64,000 nt of DNA from Fluviispira multicolorata (GTDB lineage: Bacteria > Bdellovibrionota_B > Oligoflexia > Silvanigrellales > Silvanigrellaceae). Location of the stretch: assembly GCF_009208585.1 (NCBI RefSeq), contig NZ_WFLN01000005.1:607309-671308 (forward strand). Direction: 5' to 3'. This document shows positions 56,751-64,000 of the stretch, piece after piece; within the stretch, counting starts at the first letter, position 1, and every line of letters begins with the position of its first letter. A program made the translations under genes and the position numbers. The notes below the pieces were generated by a model that was not told the DNA's origin, did not search any database, and worked only from the letters and a program-made list of their open reading frames with translations.

Positions 56751-57385
56751 TGGCCCCCAATTCAATTGACACATGATTAATGTGAATTTTGATACTGCAC
56801 TGGACTCATCATTGCAAGTCCTGAATGAGGTGCGTAATGATTATAATCGTAAAACCATTCTTCTAAATGCTCTAAAACCCAATCAGCAGAATAACAATCA
56901 TTGACATAAACATAATCTCTTTTAAATGTGCCTACAAATGCTTCAGCCATTCCATTGCTAGAAGGGCTGTATGGAGCGGTATAGCATGGCTTTAAACCAA
57001 GATTTCTCGCAATATTTTGAACTGATTTATCTCTATAAATCGAGCCTCGATCACTGAGCCATTCTATTTGCCGCTTTGTCTTGTAACTTTTAAATCTTTT
57101 TTCCACAGAACGAATCATTAATTCTTGAATAGATTTTCCTAATAATGGTTCCTTAGATGCAACGTAACTAATAGCTTCTCTATCCTTACAGTCTAAAGAA
57201 AACGCAACATAAACTTTTTCATCATTAAAACAATGAATTTCAAATGCGTCTGAACACCATCTTGTATTTGAATGAAGAGTTACAATTTTTCCTGTACCTG
57301 TATGATTTGTTCTTTGCACTTGATTTTTAGGAAGGAGGAGGCCATTTAATTTCATTATCCGATATATGTTGGCAACAATCTAAAA
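56751..57385 (-). mobile_element. IS2-like (IS3-family) remnant
   Basis: Begins at TGGCCCCCAATTCAATTGACA (56751), a probable element end, and stops near 57385 where the transposase frame is lost. Only the 3' half of the element is present. A further decayed copy of the same element lies at 59655-59925. Confidence 0.75.
56777..57381 (-). pseudogene. IS2-like transposase OrfB, C-terminal two thirds
   Basis: The frame starts mid-protein (IVANIYRIMKLNGLLLPKN) and covers the DDE core: TRWCSDAFEIHCF, FSLDCKDREAIS, EWLSDRGSIYR, YSPSSNGMAEAFVGTFKRDYV and HSGLAMMSPVQY. The N-terminal domain and orfA are missing. Confidence 0.82.
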
Positions 57386-57420
57386 CCGCAGAATTATGAC
57401 ATTGAAACTGCGGTCTTTTT
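57385..57420 (+). terminator. Terminator-like hairpin
   Basis: ACCGCAG pairs with CTGCGGT and is followed by CTTTTT. It lies directly at the broken end of the IS2-like remnant. Confidence 0.6.
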
Positions 57421-57513
57421 AGCTATGAAACTTACTTTTTAAGTGACTTTAACCTTTCTTCCTTTTCTTTTTTTTATCGGTAAATTTTTTTCTTCAATAT
57501 GTTTTTGCCTCTA

Positions 57514-57830
57514 TTAAATTACCTCACAGCGTTCAATTATTTTATCTATAAGTGCATTAACAGAGACAACGTCAGGGAAAAGTTGAGACGACTCCCCAAA
57601 TGGCTTATTTGTTATAATAATTGTCGATTAATTACATGAACATTTTTGTATTAATTAAAATAAAATATCTGCATGTTTCTTACTATAAGAAAGGAAGCTA
57701 ACTTCATCAATGGCGAGTAAATCAGGTTTCGTATATTTTTTAAGTTTTAATCTAATTGTACCTCGTAATTCTTCTGAAAGTAGTTCGCCTAGCATGTCAG
57801 CGGCTTCTACGAATACGGAACTATAACCAG
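57514..57830 (-). pseudogene. IS21-family istB remnant with two stop codons
   Basis: Read in one minus-strand frame it gives SVFVEAADMLGELL, PDLLAIDEVSFLSYSKKHADILF, a TAA (57652-57654), a second TAA (57628-57630), then STIIITNKPFGESSQLFPDVVSVNALIDKIIERCEVI. These match the Walker B and sensor regions of the IstB ATPase. The Walker A part is missing and no istA is seen. Confidence 0.75.
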
Positions 57831-58173
57831 AACTCCCGTTCTCAGCGATGTTATTAACAACCATATTAATCATTCCGGCAAATCCACATCCGTAATCATT
57901 GTAACAGATGGAGAACGAACTGACGTTGTGCAAGGTTAACGCAGTTTGGCAAACTTGGTCCTTGAAACGAGCAAAAAAATGGAAAGTGACAATAAATTCG
58001 GAATTTCTATTGTTCAAATCGGCGATGATAAATATGCGAGGGAATTCTTAAAAAAACTCGATGACGATATGGTTTCAATTTGCGCAAAGTTTGATATCTG
58101 CGATACAAAAACCTGTGATGAAATAGAAAATATGTCACTTGATCAGGTTTTATTGGATATTGTGAACGATTAA
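57798..58173 (+). pseudogene. C-terminal remnant of a von Willebrand factor A-domain protein
   Basis: A plus-strand frame reads TRTPVLSDVINNHINHSGKSTSVIIVTDGERTD, then TAA at 57937-57939, and goes on to KKMESDNKFGISIVQIGDDKYAREFLKKLDD and AKFDICDTKT...MSLDQVLLDIVND before a natural stop. This is the second half of a vWA fold of the kind found in tellurite-resistance-type and similar cytosolic vWA proteins, with VTDG and QIGDD motifs. Its 5' half was replaced by the istB remnant; the junction lies at about 57800-57830. The organism therefore once had an intact gene here. Confidence 0.65.
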
Positions 58174-58289
58174 AATTTAAGGTTGCACATAGCTACTTTC
58201 CCACACTTAAGAGTGCAGAACCATTCCTGCAGACGGGTTTGACTTCGGAATTCAATTAAATAGCTTGGCAAAAATAATTGAAATAATTA

Positions 58290-59138
58290 GGGTGTGTTCT
58301 CAAATTTTTACCCAAATGATAGAACTCCCTAGGTAAATCATCGAAGAAAAGTTACTTTTCTTCTTATCGTAACGGGTTGCAATGCTTCTAAATTGCTTTA
58401 ATCTAGCAAATAAGTTCTCAATTAAATATCTTATTTTATATAAATATTTGTCGAATTCTTCATTCGTTTTATCTATTGTATTTTTTTTCTTAGGAATCAC
58501 AACCCGAATTCCTTTTTCTTGCAATTTTTTTCTTATTTTTTGAACATGATATGCTCTGTCAGCAATTAATACTTCTGCATTGCTTATTTCTAGAAGCTGA
58601 TTAGCAATTTTACTATCATGCACTTGACCTTCACTTAAAATAAAGTCAATAGGATTACCACATGAATCAGAAATCATTTGAATTTTACTTGAGTTACCAC
58701 TAACAGTTCTTCCAATGCATTCTCTTTTTTTACTTGAAGAAATTACAGAATGCTGATGTGCTTTGACTATTGTTGAATCAATAAAATTCCATTCATTATC
58801 TAATTCTCCTCGAATTTTTAAGAATAATTCTTGCCAGATTCCTAGCTTTGACTAACGATTAAATTTATTAAATATTGTTGAATGAGAGCCAAATTCCGTC
58901 GGAAGATCTCTCCATGGAGCACCTGTTCGTAACTTCCAAAAGACTGCTTCCATAAAAATCTTTAGTTTATTTGAAAAATGAATCTTAAATTCTTTTAATA
59001 AAGGAACTAGCCTTAACCATAATTGATCTGTTATCATTGTTCTTAACATGTTTTCTCGCTTTCGTTAGACTTCGTAATCCAACTTTTGCGGAAAACATGC
59101 CAAAAATCAACTCTTCTTCAATATTTGAGAACACACCC
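58290..59138 (-). mobile_element. IS5-family (IS427-like) insertion sequence
   Basis: 849 bp with terminal inverted repeats GGGTGTGTTCTCAAAT(A/T)TT and a TA duplication on both sides (58288-58289, 59139-59140). Size, ends and TA target fit the IS427 subgroup. Confidence 0.9.
58300..59049 (-). pseudogene. IS5-family transposase interrupted by an amber codon
   Basis: Starts MLRTMITDQLWLRLVPLLKEF with the family motif FWKLRTGAPWRDLPTEFG, then at FNR the expected Trp codon is TAG (58852-58854). The same frame continues SKLGIWQELF, NEWNFIDSTIVKAHQH, LIADRAYH and RYLIENLFARLKQFRSIATRYDK, so the DDE residues are intact apart from the single stop. No frameshift is needed to explain the two pieces. 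Confidence 0.85.
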
Positions 59139-59477
59139 TAACCTAGATTCATAAAAACAATCATCAATTAATTATTTTTCTTCATCATCAATTACAACAA
59201 TTCCAATTTGTCATCTTGATTCTTATTTCGGTGGTTTATGAAATAAATAACATTAAGACGTACATCTAAAAAACTTTTTATTTTATTAGTTTTTCTACTT
59301 CACATCCCTTCTTTTTATTCTAACTATTTAAAAAAATAGCTGGAGGAATGTAATGACTATTCTATTTATTTAATGTTTATTATTTTATCATTAAATATAA
59401 CGTTAAGAATATTTTTTTGTGCAATTTGCACTCATTAAAATTGTCAATGACAATTAGTACCAGTTAGTGTTTACATC

Positions 59478-59515
59478 GTCAAGATAAAAAGACATTTAAT
59501 TTCATGGCTTTAAAA
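59478..59515. repeat. Fragment of an IS3-family element end
   Basis: ACATCGTCAAGATAAAAAGACAT followed by TTAATTTCATGGCT resembles, with a few changes, the reverse complement of the right end of the IS3-family element at 56640-56694. Only this end survives. Confidence 0.5.
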
Positions 59516-59654
59516 TTTAAATTAAGTAATTTATTTTGATGCAAAAATAATGAAAAAGTTTATTTAGAATTTTCATTTTATTTGAAGCATATAAAATATA
59601 TTATTTAAAATTTATCTAAATAACCATTATTAGAAAAGCCATTCATAAATTGAT

Positions 59655-59925
59655 CGGTTGAAAAAGATTTAAAACTTACAAAACTAAACGGAAAATAGAA
59701 TGGCTCATTGATCGAGGCTCAATTTATAGAGATAAATCAGTTTGAAATGGATTATATTTATGTCAATTATTGATATTTTACTGGTTGAGTTTTAAATCGT
59801 TTAAAAAAGTGATTATACGATTATAATCACTTTGCACCCATTCTGGGTTTGTCATGATGAGTTTAAATCAGTATCAAAATTCTTATTAATTAAGTGTCAA
59901 CTGAAACAGGGACCAAAGCAAAAAT
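59655..59925 (+). pseudogene. Decayed second copy of the IS2-like element
   Basis: 59655-59745 matches the stretch that encodes RIEWLSDRGSIYRDKS in the 56777 transposase, and 59785-59925 matches its C-terminal end (ATTATACGATTATAATCA, ATGATGAGT, CAGTATCAAAATTC) and the element end TGTCAACTGAAACAGGGACC. The middle is deleted and stop codons abound. It lies in the opposite orientation to the other copy. Confidence 0.75.
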
Positions 59926-60053
59926 AAATTTTGTATTTTATTACAATTCTAAATTATTTTTTGGTAATCTATTAAAAAAACAGATAAAAAAGTAAATTAT
60001 TGTCTTGACAAAATTTAATTTTAATATAATTATTAAAATTAAATAGGAATACA

Positions 60054-60128
60054 ATGTTAAAAATTTTACTTCTTACTATTTTGAATTTAGTTTTAATTAG
60101 TCATGCAGCTGAGAAAAAAGTTGCTTGA
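60054..60128 (+). pseudogene. Orphan signal-peptide fragment
   Basis: ATG-initiated 24 residues, MLKILLLTILNLVLISHAAEKK, then TGA. AATAGGA precedes the ATG and TTGACA/TATAAT-like hexamers (60005, 60025; 14 bp apart) lie upstream. It looks like the start of an exported protein gene whose remainder is gone. Confidence 0.5.
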
Positions 60129-60235
60129 CTTATCCATGTAAGCAGGGTCTGTTTATTAATTTTTTTCGCAATACTTTTTAGTCAAATAAGTATCATATCG
60201 ACTCAATTCGATTTGTATGAAGTAAAAGGGATTTT

Positions 60236-60514
60236 ATGACACATAATAAACATTTGCAAAAAAATCACTCACAGTTACAAAAAGTTTCTGTAGCAAACAG
60301 AGCATTTATTCCGCTACAAATGCACAGCACAAATTAATAATTAATGCTTGGAGACAAAGCCCCAATTAGTAGTATTTTTTCTAATAAAGATAAATATACT
60401 TTTACTGTTGGTTATCAAAATTGCCTCATACTTTGGGATGCTCAAAATAAAAAATTTTTACTACAAGGTACAAATGATAATTTGCTAAATCAGTGTGAAT
60501 TTAGTTCAAATTGA
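60236..60514 (+). pseudogene. Broken gene with WD40-like segment
   Basis: An ATG behind AAAAGGG (60236) opens 33 codons ending in TAA; a second frame from 60344 then reads KAPISSIFSNKDKYTFTVGYQNCLILWDAQNKK, which resembles one WD40 blade, and stops at 60514. The two pieces together look like a deleted and frameshifted gene with repeat-propeller origin. Confidence 0.45.
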
Positions 60515-60551
60515 ACTGCAGAAAAATTTACAGAATAGGAGTCACAGAAAA

Positions 60552-61172
60552 ATGAATGCACAAAACAAATTCATGATTATTAATGGGAGCTCAAGAAAGG
60601 AATCTCAATCTAAAAAAGTGTCTCTCTATTTACAAAATCAATTAGAAGAATTAGATGAAAATAATAAAGTCGCAATTTTTGACTTAACTAATCATCCATT
60701 ACCTTTTTGGAATGAAGCCTTGTGGCAAGAAAAGGAAAAATGGAATCATGAATGGTCACAAGTCAGCAATAAGATAAAAAATACAGAAGCACTTATTGTT
60801 GTTTCGCCAGAATGGGGTGGCATGGCACCGCCGGATTTAATAAATTTTTTTCAACTTGCGTCAAATGGTGTTTTAGCACACAAACCAGCACTTATTGTTT
60901 CAGTTTCTGCTGGTGATGCAGGCTCATATCCTCTGACAATGTTAAGATCCTTTACACATAAAAATACAAAAATTTGTTATATTCCAGAACAAATTATTAT
61001 TAGAAAAGTAAATCAAGTATTAAATTTCGATACACATGAAAGCGAATATGATCAAATTATAAGACAACGCATTAACCACGGTTTAAATGTATTAAAAGCG
61101 TATTTGCAGGCTTTTCGCTTAATTCGTTCGTCAGAGTTTTTTGATCACAATGCTTATCCATTTGGAATGTAA
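60552..61172 (+). CDS. NADPH-dependent FMN reductase-like flavoprotein
   Basis: 206 residues from the ATG at 60552 with TAGGAG upstream; an earlier in-frame start at 60495 lacks a ribosome site. The flavodoxin-like fold shows FMIINGSSRKESQSKKVSLYL (phosphate loop), VAIFDLTNHPLPFWNE, ALIVVSPEWGGMAPPDLINFFQLAS (ring-binding loop) and HKPALIVSVSAGDAGSYPLTMLRS. Family members use FMN to reduce quinones, azo dyes or metals. Its neighbours on both sides are decayed genes. Confidence 0.8.
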   Translation: MNAQNKFMIINGSSRKESQSKKVSLYLQNQLEELDENNKVAIFDLTNHPLPFWNEALWQEKEKWNHEWSQVSNKIKNTEALIVVSPEWGGMAPPDLINFFQLASNGVLAHKPALIVSVSAGDAGSYPLTMLRSFTHKNTKICYIPEQIIIRKVNQVLNFDTHESEYDQIIRQRINHGLNVLKAYLQAFRLIRSSEFFDHNAYPFGM

Positions 61173-61176
61173 AATA

Positions 61177-61394
61177 ATGCTGCAAACAATACAAATTAAA
61201 AATATAGATTCTAGAAAGGAAATGGATATGTTGAATCACAGTTTCAGCATCCAGATTTTCCAAAAGTAATAAATTCTTATGAAACAAAAAATGGAGATAA
61301 GTATTTAATAGTTTGTGGCAGAGGGCCTTTTATATCAGAGTTTATTTTAGTTGATAACATCCTAAATTTGAAAAGTACATTCTTTATAGATTAG
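61177..61394 (+). pseudogene. Decayed gene between the flavoprotein and MFS genes
   Basis: One frame contains TAG and then KGNGYVESQFQHPDFPKVINSY, ETKNGDKYLIVCGRGPFISEF, ILVDNILNLKSTFFID and a stop at 61394; a competing frame opens at the ATG 61177 for 30 codons. The 55-residue open stretch looks like a genuine protein C-terminus, but I do not recognise the family. Confidence 0.45.
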
Positions 61395-61403
61395 AAAAAA
61401 GTA

Positions 61404-62654
61404 ATGATAAAAAATGAAAAGTATGTTTTAAATATTTTTTTTGCTTGCTTATTTGTTTTTATTTTGGATCAAGCAATTATTATCCCCCTAGGGCCAGATT
61501 TAATAAAAGCATTTAACATTCCTGGTAATATGTTTGGCGGTGTTATTGGAGCTTATGCTGCGGCCTCTGCGACATCCTCCGTGTTATCAATGTTAGTTCT
61601 CAATTTAATAAACAGAAAAAGCGTACTTCTTATTTCACTCACGGGCATTTTGTTCGCAGATATTTTTTCTGCACTTGCACAAAGTTTCCATATGCTCATA
61701 TTTTCAAGAATAATTTCCGGCTTATTTTCTGGTGCTATTTATCCAATTATATATTCGACCGTTGCTGATTTATTTCCAGAAGATAAGCGAGGGAGCGCGC
61801 TAGGAAAAATGGCTATGGCTTCTTCTTTAGTTATTGTTTTGGGGCTACCATTCAGTTTGGAAATTGCACGACTATTTTCATGGAGGGCACCATTTTTTTT
61901 CACAAGCGCACTCCTTCTGCCACTAATAATTTCTATTTATTTTACTTTTAAAATAAATAATGCATACACAAAAAAATACATATTTTTATCACCTAATTGG
62001 TTAATAAATATTCGCATAAGCATATTTTGTTTCATTAAAAATTGGCCTGTGTTAATTTCTCTATTCATTAGTTTTATAAATACAACTTTTTTCATCATGT
62101 TTGTCCCGATTTTACCAGTATTTTTTATATATAATATGAAAATGCAAAGAGAAAATTTGAGTATTGTTTATGCCATTGGCGGACTTTTGGCTGTATTAAC
62201 AAGTAAAAAAATAGGTGTATTTATTGATAAATATGGTTATCGAGAAGCAGCTGTTTTGTCGTTAATTTTTATATTTATTTTTTTTATTATTATGCTTAAT
62301 AGCAGTCAAAATATATATTTTCCATTTATATTTTATCCAATTTTTACTTTTTTGCGGACTGTTTCTCCTGTATCTTTTGGAAAAATGTATTCTTTAGTGC
62401 CAAAACCTGAAGACAGAACCAGTTATTATTCTTTACAAAAAATATTTAGCGATATTGGTTATTTTTTAGGTGCTTTTTTGGGGGAGCGGCTTTTGAACAC
62501 TGCTTCTGATGGGAGTATAGTTGGCATGAAAGCTATTTTTATTTTATCTGGTATTTTTTGCCTTATATCTATTTTTCTTGTATATATTTTAGATATTGTA
62601 TTTATAACAAAAAACTTTAATCTGAATCGTAATAATCCTAGTAATTATAATTAG
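61404..62654 (+). CDS. Major facilitator superfamily transporter
   Basis: 416 residues, 12 predicted helices. FILDQAIIIPLGPDLIKAFNIP in helix 1, LNLINRKSVLLISLTGILFADIFSALAQSF, RIISGLFSGAIYPIIYSTVADLFPEDKRGSALGKMAMASSL, and KKIGVFIDKYGYREAAVLS in the second half are typical of drug:H+ antiporters of the AraJ/Bcr-like kind. Substrate unknown. It may form a short operon with the flavoprotein gene upstream, across the decayed gene. Confidence 0.82.
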   Translation: MIKNEKYVLNIFFACLFVFILDQAIIIPLGPDLIKAFNIPGNMFGGVIGAYAAASATSSVLSMLVLNLINRKSVLLISLTGILFADIFSALAQSFHMLIFSRIISGLFSGAIYPIIYSTVADLFPEDKRGSALGKMAMASSLVIVLGLPFSLEIARLFSWRAPFFFTSALLLPLIISIYFTFKINNAYTKKYIFLSPNWLINIRISIFCFIKNWPVLISLFISFINTTFFIMFVPILPVFFIYNMKMQRENLSIVYAIGGLLAVLTSKKIGVFIDKYGYREAAVLSLIFIFIFFIIMLNSSQNIYFPFIFYPIFTFLRTVSPVSFGKMYSLVPKPEDRTSYYSLQKIFSDIGYFLGAFLGERLLNTASDGSIVGMKAIFILSGIFCLISIFLVYILDIVFITKNFNLNRNNPSNYN

Positions 62655-62666
62655 GTGCGCAGTTAC

Positions 62667-62834
62667 TTACCCTCTACCAAATATATACATGATCATATAT
62701 ATCAGAACTTGACTGATACTTTTAAAAAAATTAAAATTTGGGACAATTACTTCCAATAAAAATCCAATAAAAAATCCAATAAAAAATCCCATTAATATTA
62801 TTTCATGAGATTTATATTTTTTATTATTAATCAT
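62667..62834 (-). CDS. Possible small membrane protein
   Basis: 55 codons from an ATG. A repeated GFFIGFFIGFLLE makes one strongly hydrophobic helix and is encoded by three near-identical short DNA repeats (ATTTTTTATTGG type). No clear ribosome site and no family. It is the only candidate in the 600-bp gap between the MFS gene and the secreted protein gene. Confidence 0.3.
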   Translation of the reverse strand: MINNKKYKSHEIILMGFFIGFFIGFLLEVIVPNFNFFKSISQVLIYMIMYIFGRG

Positions 62835-63270
62835 TATCTATATATTCTACCGCTTAATATTTCCCTATTATCTTTTCTTTTATTTGCGAATTCAGCATTA
62901 TTAAATGCGTAATCTAAATTATATTTTTCATTTCAATTTGTATTATCTTTTTCAAATGAATTGGCAAAATAAATTTATCTTTATAAACCTTAATAAAAGC
63001 GAATTTCTTTCTCGACTTCCAAGATATGCATTTTTTAGAATTAGCCCAAATTCATCTCCAAATTTTATATAAGGGGAAGTTATAGCAATTTATGTATTTA
63101 AAATTTTACACTTATTTGCTTAGATTTAAAAAGTTGCTATAAAAATATTAAGTTATGAATATATTGAAATTTATTCTTAAATAACATTGTATAAAAAATA
63201 AAAAATGCTATTTTACTTGTTGTGTTAAATGTAAAATTAATACAATAGCAAAATAATATTGAGGTTTTTT

Positions 63271-63741
63271 ATGATTAAAAGAAAATATTCTTTAATATTC
63301 TTAAATTCAGTTGCTTTAATAGCTACATCGAGTGCTTTTGCAAATTGCCCAAATCCTTCAGAAATAAAAGTACTTATTGATGGGAGCCATTTTGCAAACA
63401 CTGAAAGCGGCAAATGGATCCAATTGCAAAACACGCGTGCTTATAAAGCACTCGATGGGGTGACAAGTTTTTTAAGACTCGGATATGTTTTTGCTTTTCA
63501 TATTGAGGAAGGAGCAGGTTCTTCTGTGATTTCAAATCATATTATTTGTAGCTATGGAGCTAAAGACAATAAAATAGTAGGTTTGCAATCTGTTCGAGGA
63601 CAGCAATATTTAATTTCAGAATCCCAAAATTTTGATGAGAATTTTTCTTCTCCGGGTTGGAAAAGATTAAAAAATAGTTTAACATGTGTTGAAGGTATTG
63701 GTGAGAATAATTCAGGTAAATGTAATTTTAAAAAGAATTAA
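63271..63741 (+). CDS. Secreted DUF3757-like protein
   Basis: 156 residues from the ATG at 63271, which has TTGAGG 7-12 bases upstream. Signal peptide MIKRKYSLIFLNSVALIATSSAFA. The mature N-terminus NCPNPSEIKVLIDGSHFANTESGKWIQLQN fits the CPxPxxI...GxW opening of small exported DUF3757 proteins, followed by beta strands and Cys at HIICSYG, LTCVEG and GKCNF. Function unknown. Confidence 0.65.
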   Translation: MIKRKYSLIFLNSVALIATSSAFANCPNPSEIKVLIDGSHFANTESGKWIQLQNTRAYKALDGVTSFLRLGYVFAFHIEEGAGSSVISNHIICSYGAKDNKIVGLQSVRGQQYLISESQNFDENFSSPGWKRLKNSLTCVEGIGENNSGKCNFKKN

Positions 63742-63879
63742 ATTTTTAACCATATTATACTCTGCTCAATTTGAATTTAAAATTTAGATTTATTACCAAA
63801 TTAAATTTTTATTAATTAAAAAATACGCTATATTAAAATATATTTAGTTGTGCAAAGCAGAGCAAAAAATGCGATTGAA

Positions 63880-63996
63880 CAGAGCAAGGCCGCATTCTCG
63901 CTCCTTTAGGGGCGAGTCAAGGCCGATTGATCCATTGTCGGCGAAGTGGACGAGGAATTAAAAAAACACGATAGTGGCTTTTTTAATTATATTAGT
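63880..63996. other. GC-rich structured stretch at the window end
   Basis: Two hairpins lie in tandem: CTCGCTCC with GGGGCGAG around TTTA (63897-63916) and GCCGA with TCGGC (63922-63942). Each is preceded by CAAGGCCG, so the unit may be a repeat. After them comes AATTAAAAAA ... TTTTTTAATT, a terminator-like stem. No protein is supported. It could be a small structured RNA, a repeat element or the edge of a mobile element; the window ends before this can be settled. Confidence 0.4.
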
Positions 63997-64000
63997 CGGC

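Noticed and set aside
49656..57385. A shared 16-base sequence TGTTGGCAACAATCTA just past the array (about 49660) and at the broken end of the IS2-like remnant (about 57367)
   Set aside because: In AT-rich DNA a single 16-base match in 64 kb is near the chance level, and flanking bases do not align.
54669..58854. Possible stop-codon recoding, because several genes continue past TAG or TAA
   Set aside because: The stops replace different residues (Gln, Trp and others), use both TAA and TAG, and occur only in mobile or broken genes; intact genes here end normally with these codons.

Overview
The window is AT-rich DNA from a Gram-negative bacterium. Many proteins carry signal peptides or lipoboxes, efflux is of the EmrAB type, and UUG start codons behind good Shine-Dalgarno sites recur. 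AT-rich base use, a Lys-rich AT-hook histone-like protein, a Ski2-like helicase and many secreted proteases and orphan lipoproteins would fit Bdellovibrionota (Silvanigrella-like Oligoflexia). That placement is inference, because no rRNA lies in the window.

Layout. 0-34 kb is mostly ordinary chromosome: the end of gapA, a Ddl-like ATP-grasp ligase, an AT-hook protein, mutY, an aldehyde-dehydrogenase homologue that lacks its catalytic residues, secreted proteins, an EmrA/EmrB pair, superoxide dismutase, a two-gene ABC exporter, a GltB-like FMN protein, a periplasmic binding protein, an MBL-fold protein, an amino-acid permease, lipoproteins, MFS transporters, leucine dehydrogenase with an EVE protein and a thiolase, a small M13-like peptidase, a leucine-rich-repeat protein, an SGNH esterase and a large helicase. 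Near 5.3 kb an intergenic region holds two or three degenerate copies of what looks like the CRISPR repeat in reverse orientation.

34.8-49.65 kb is a complete type I-E CRISPR-Cas locus: cas3, cas8e, cse2, cas7e, cas5e, cas6e, cas1e and cas2e, all one way, then a leader of about 96 bp and an array of 95 repeats and 94 spacers. The repeats come in two classes that differ only in whether the hairpin loop is CC or GG. The hairpin is a perfect inverted repeat, so one class is exactly the other with its 16-bp core inverted. The classes occur in blocks along the array.

50.3-54.4 kb carries a run of exported proteins: two related small proteins with an APPGNRID motif (one with a Hint-like domain), a membrane-anchored protein, a divergent subtilisin-like lipoprotein with a recognisable D-H-N-S set, a small secreted protein, and a paralogue of the subtilisin-like lipoprotein cut short by an insertion sequence.

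54.4-60.5 kb is an insertion-sequence graveyard: an IS3-family element with an IS982-family element inside it (9-bp target duplication visible), an IS2-like remnant, an istB remnant, the tail of a vWA protein, an IS5-family element with a nonsense codon, and second decayed copies of two of these elements. 60.5-64 kb returns to intact genes (FMN reductase-like, MFS transporter, DUF3757-like secreted protein) and ends in a GC-rich structured stretch.
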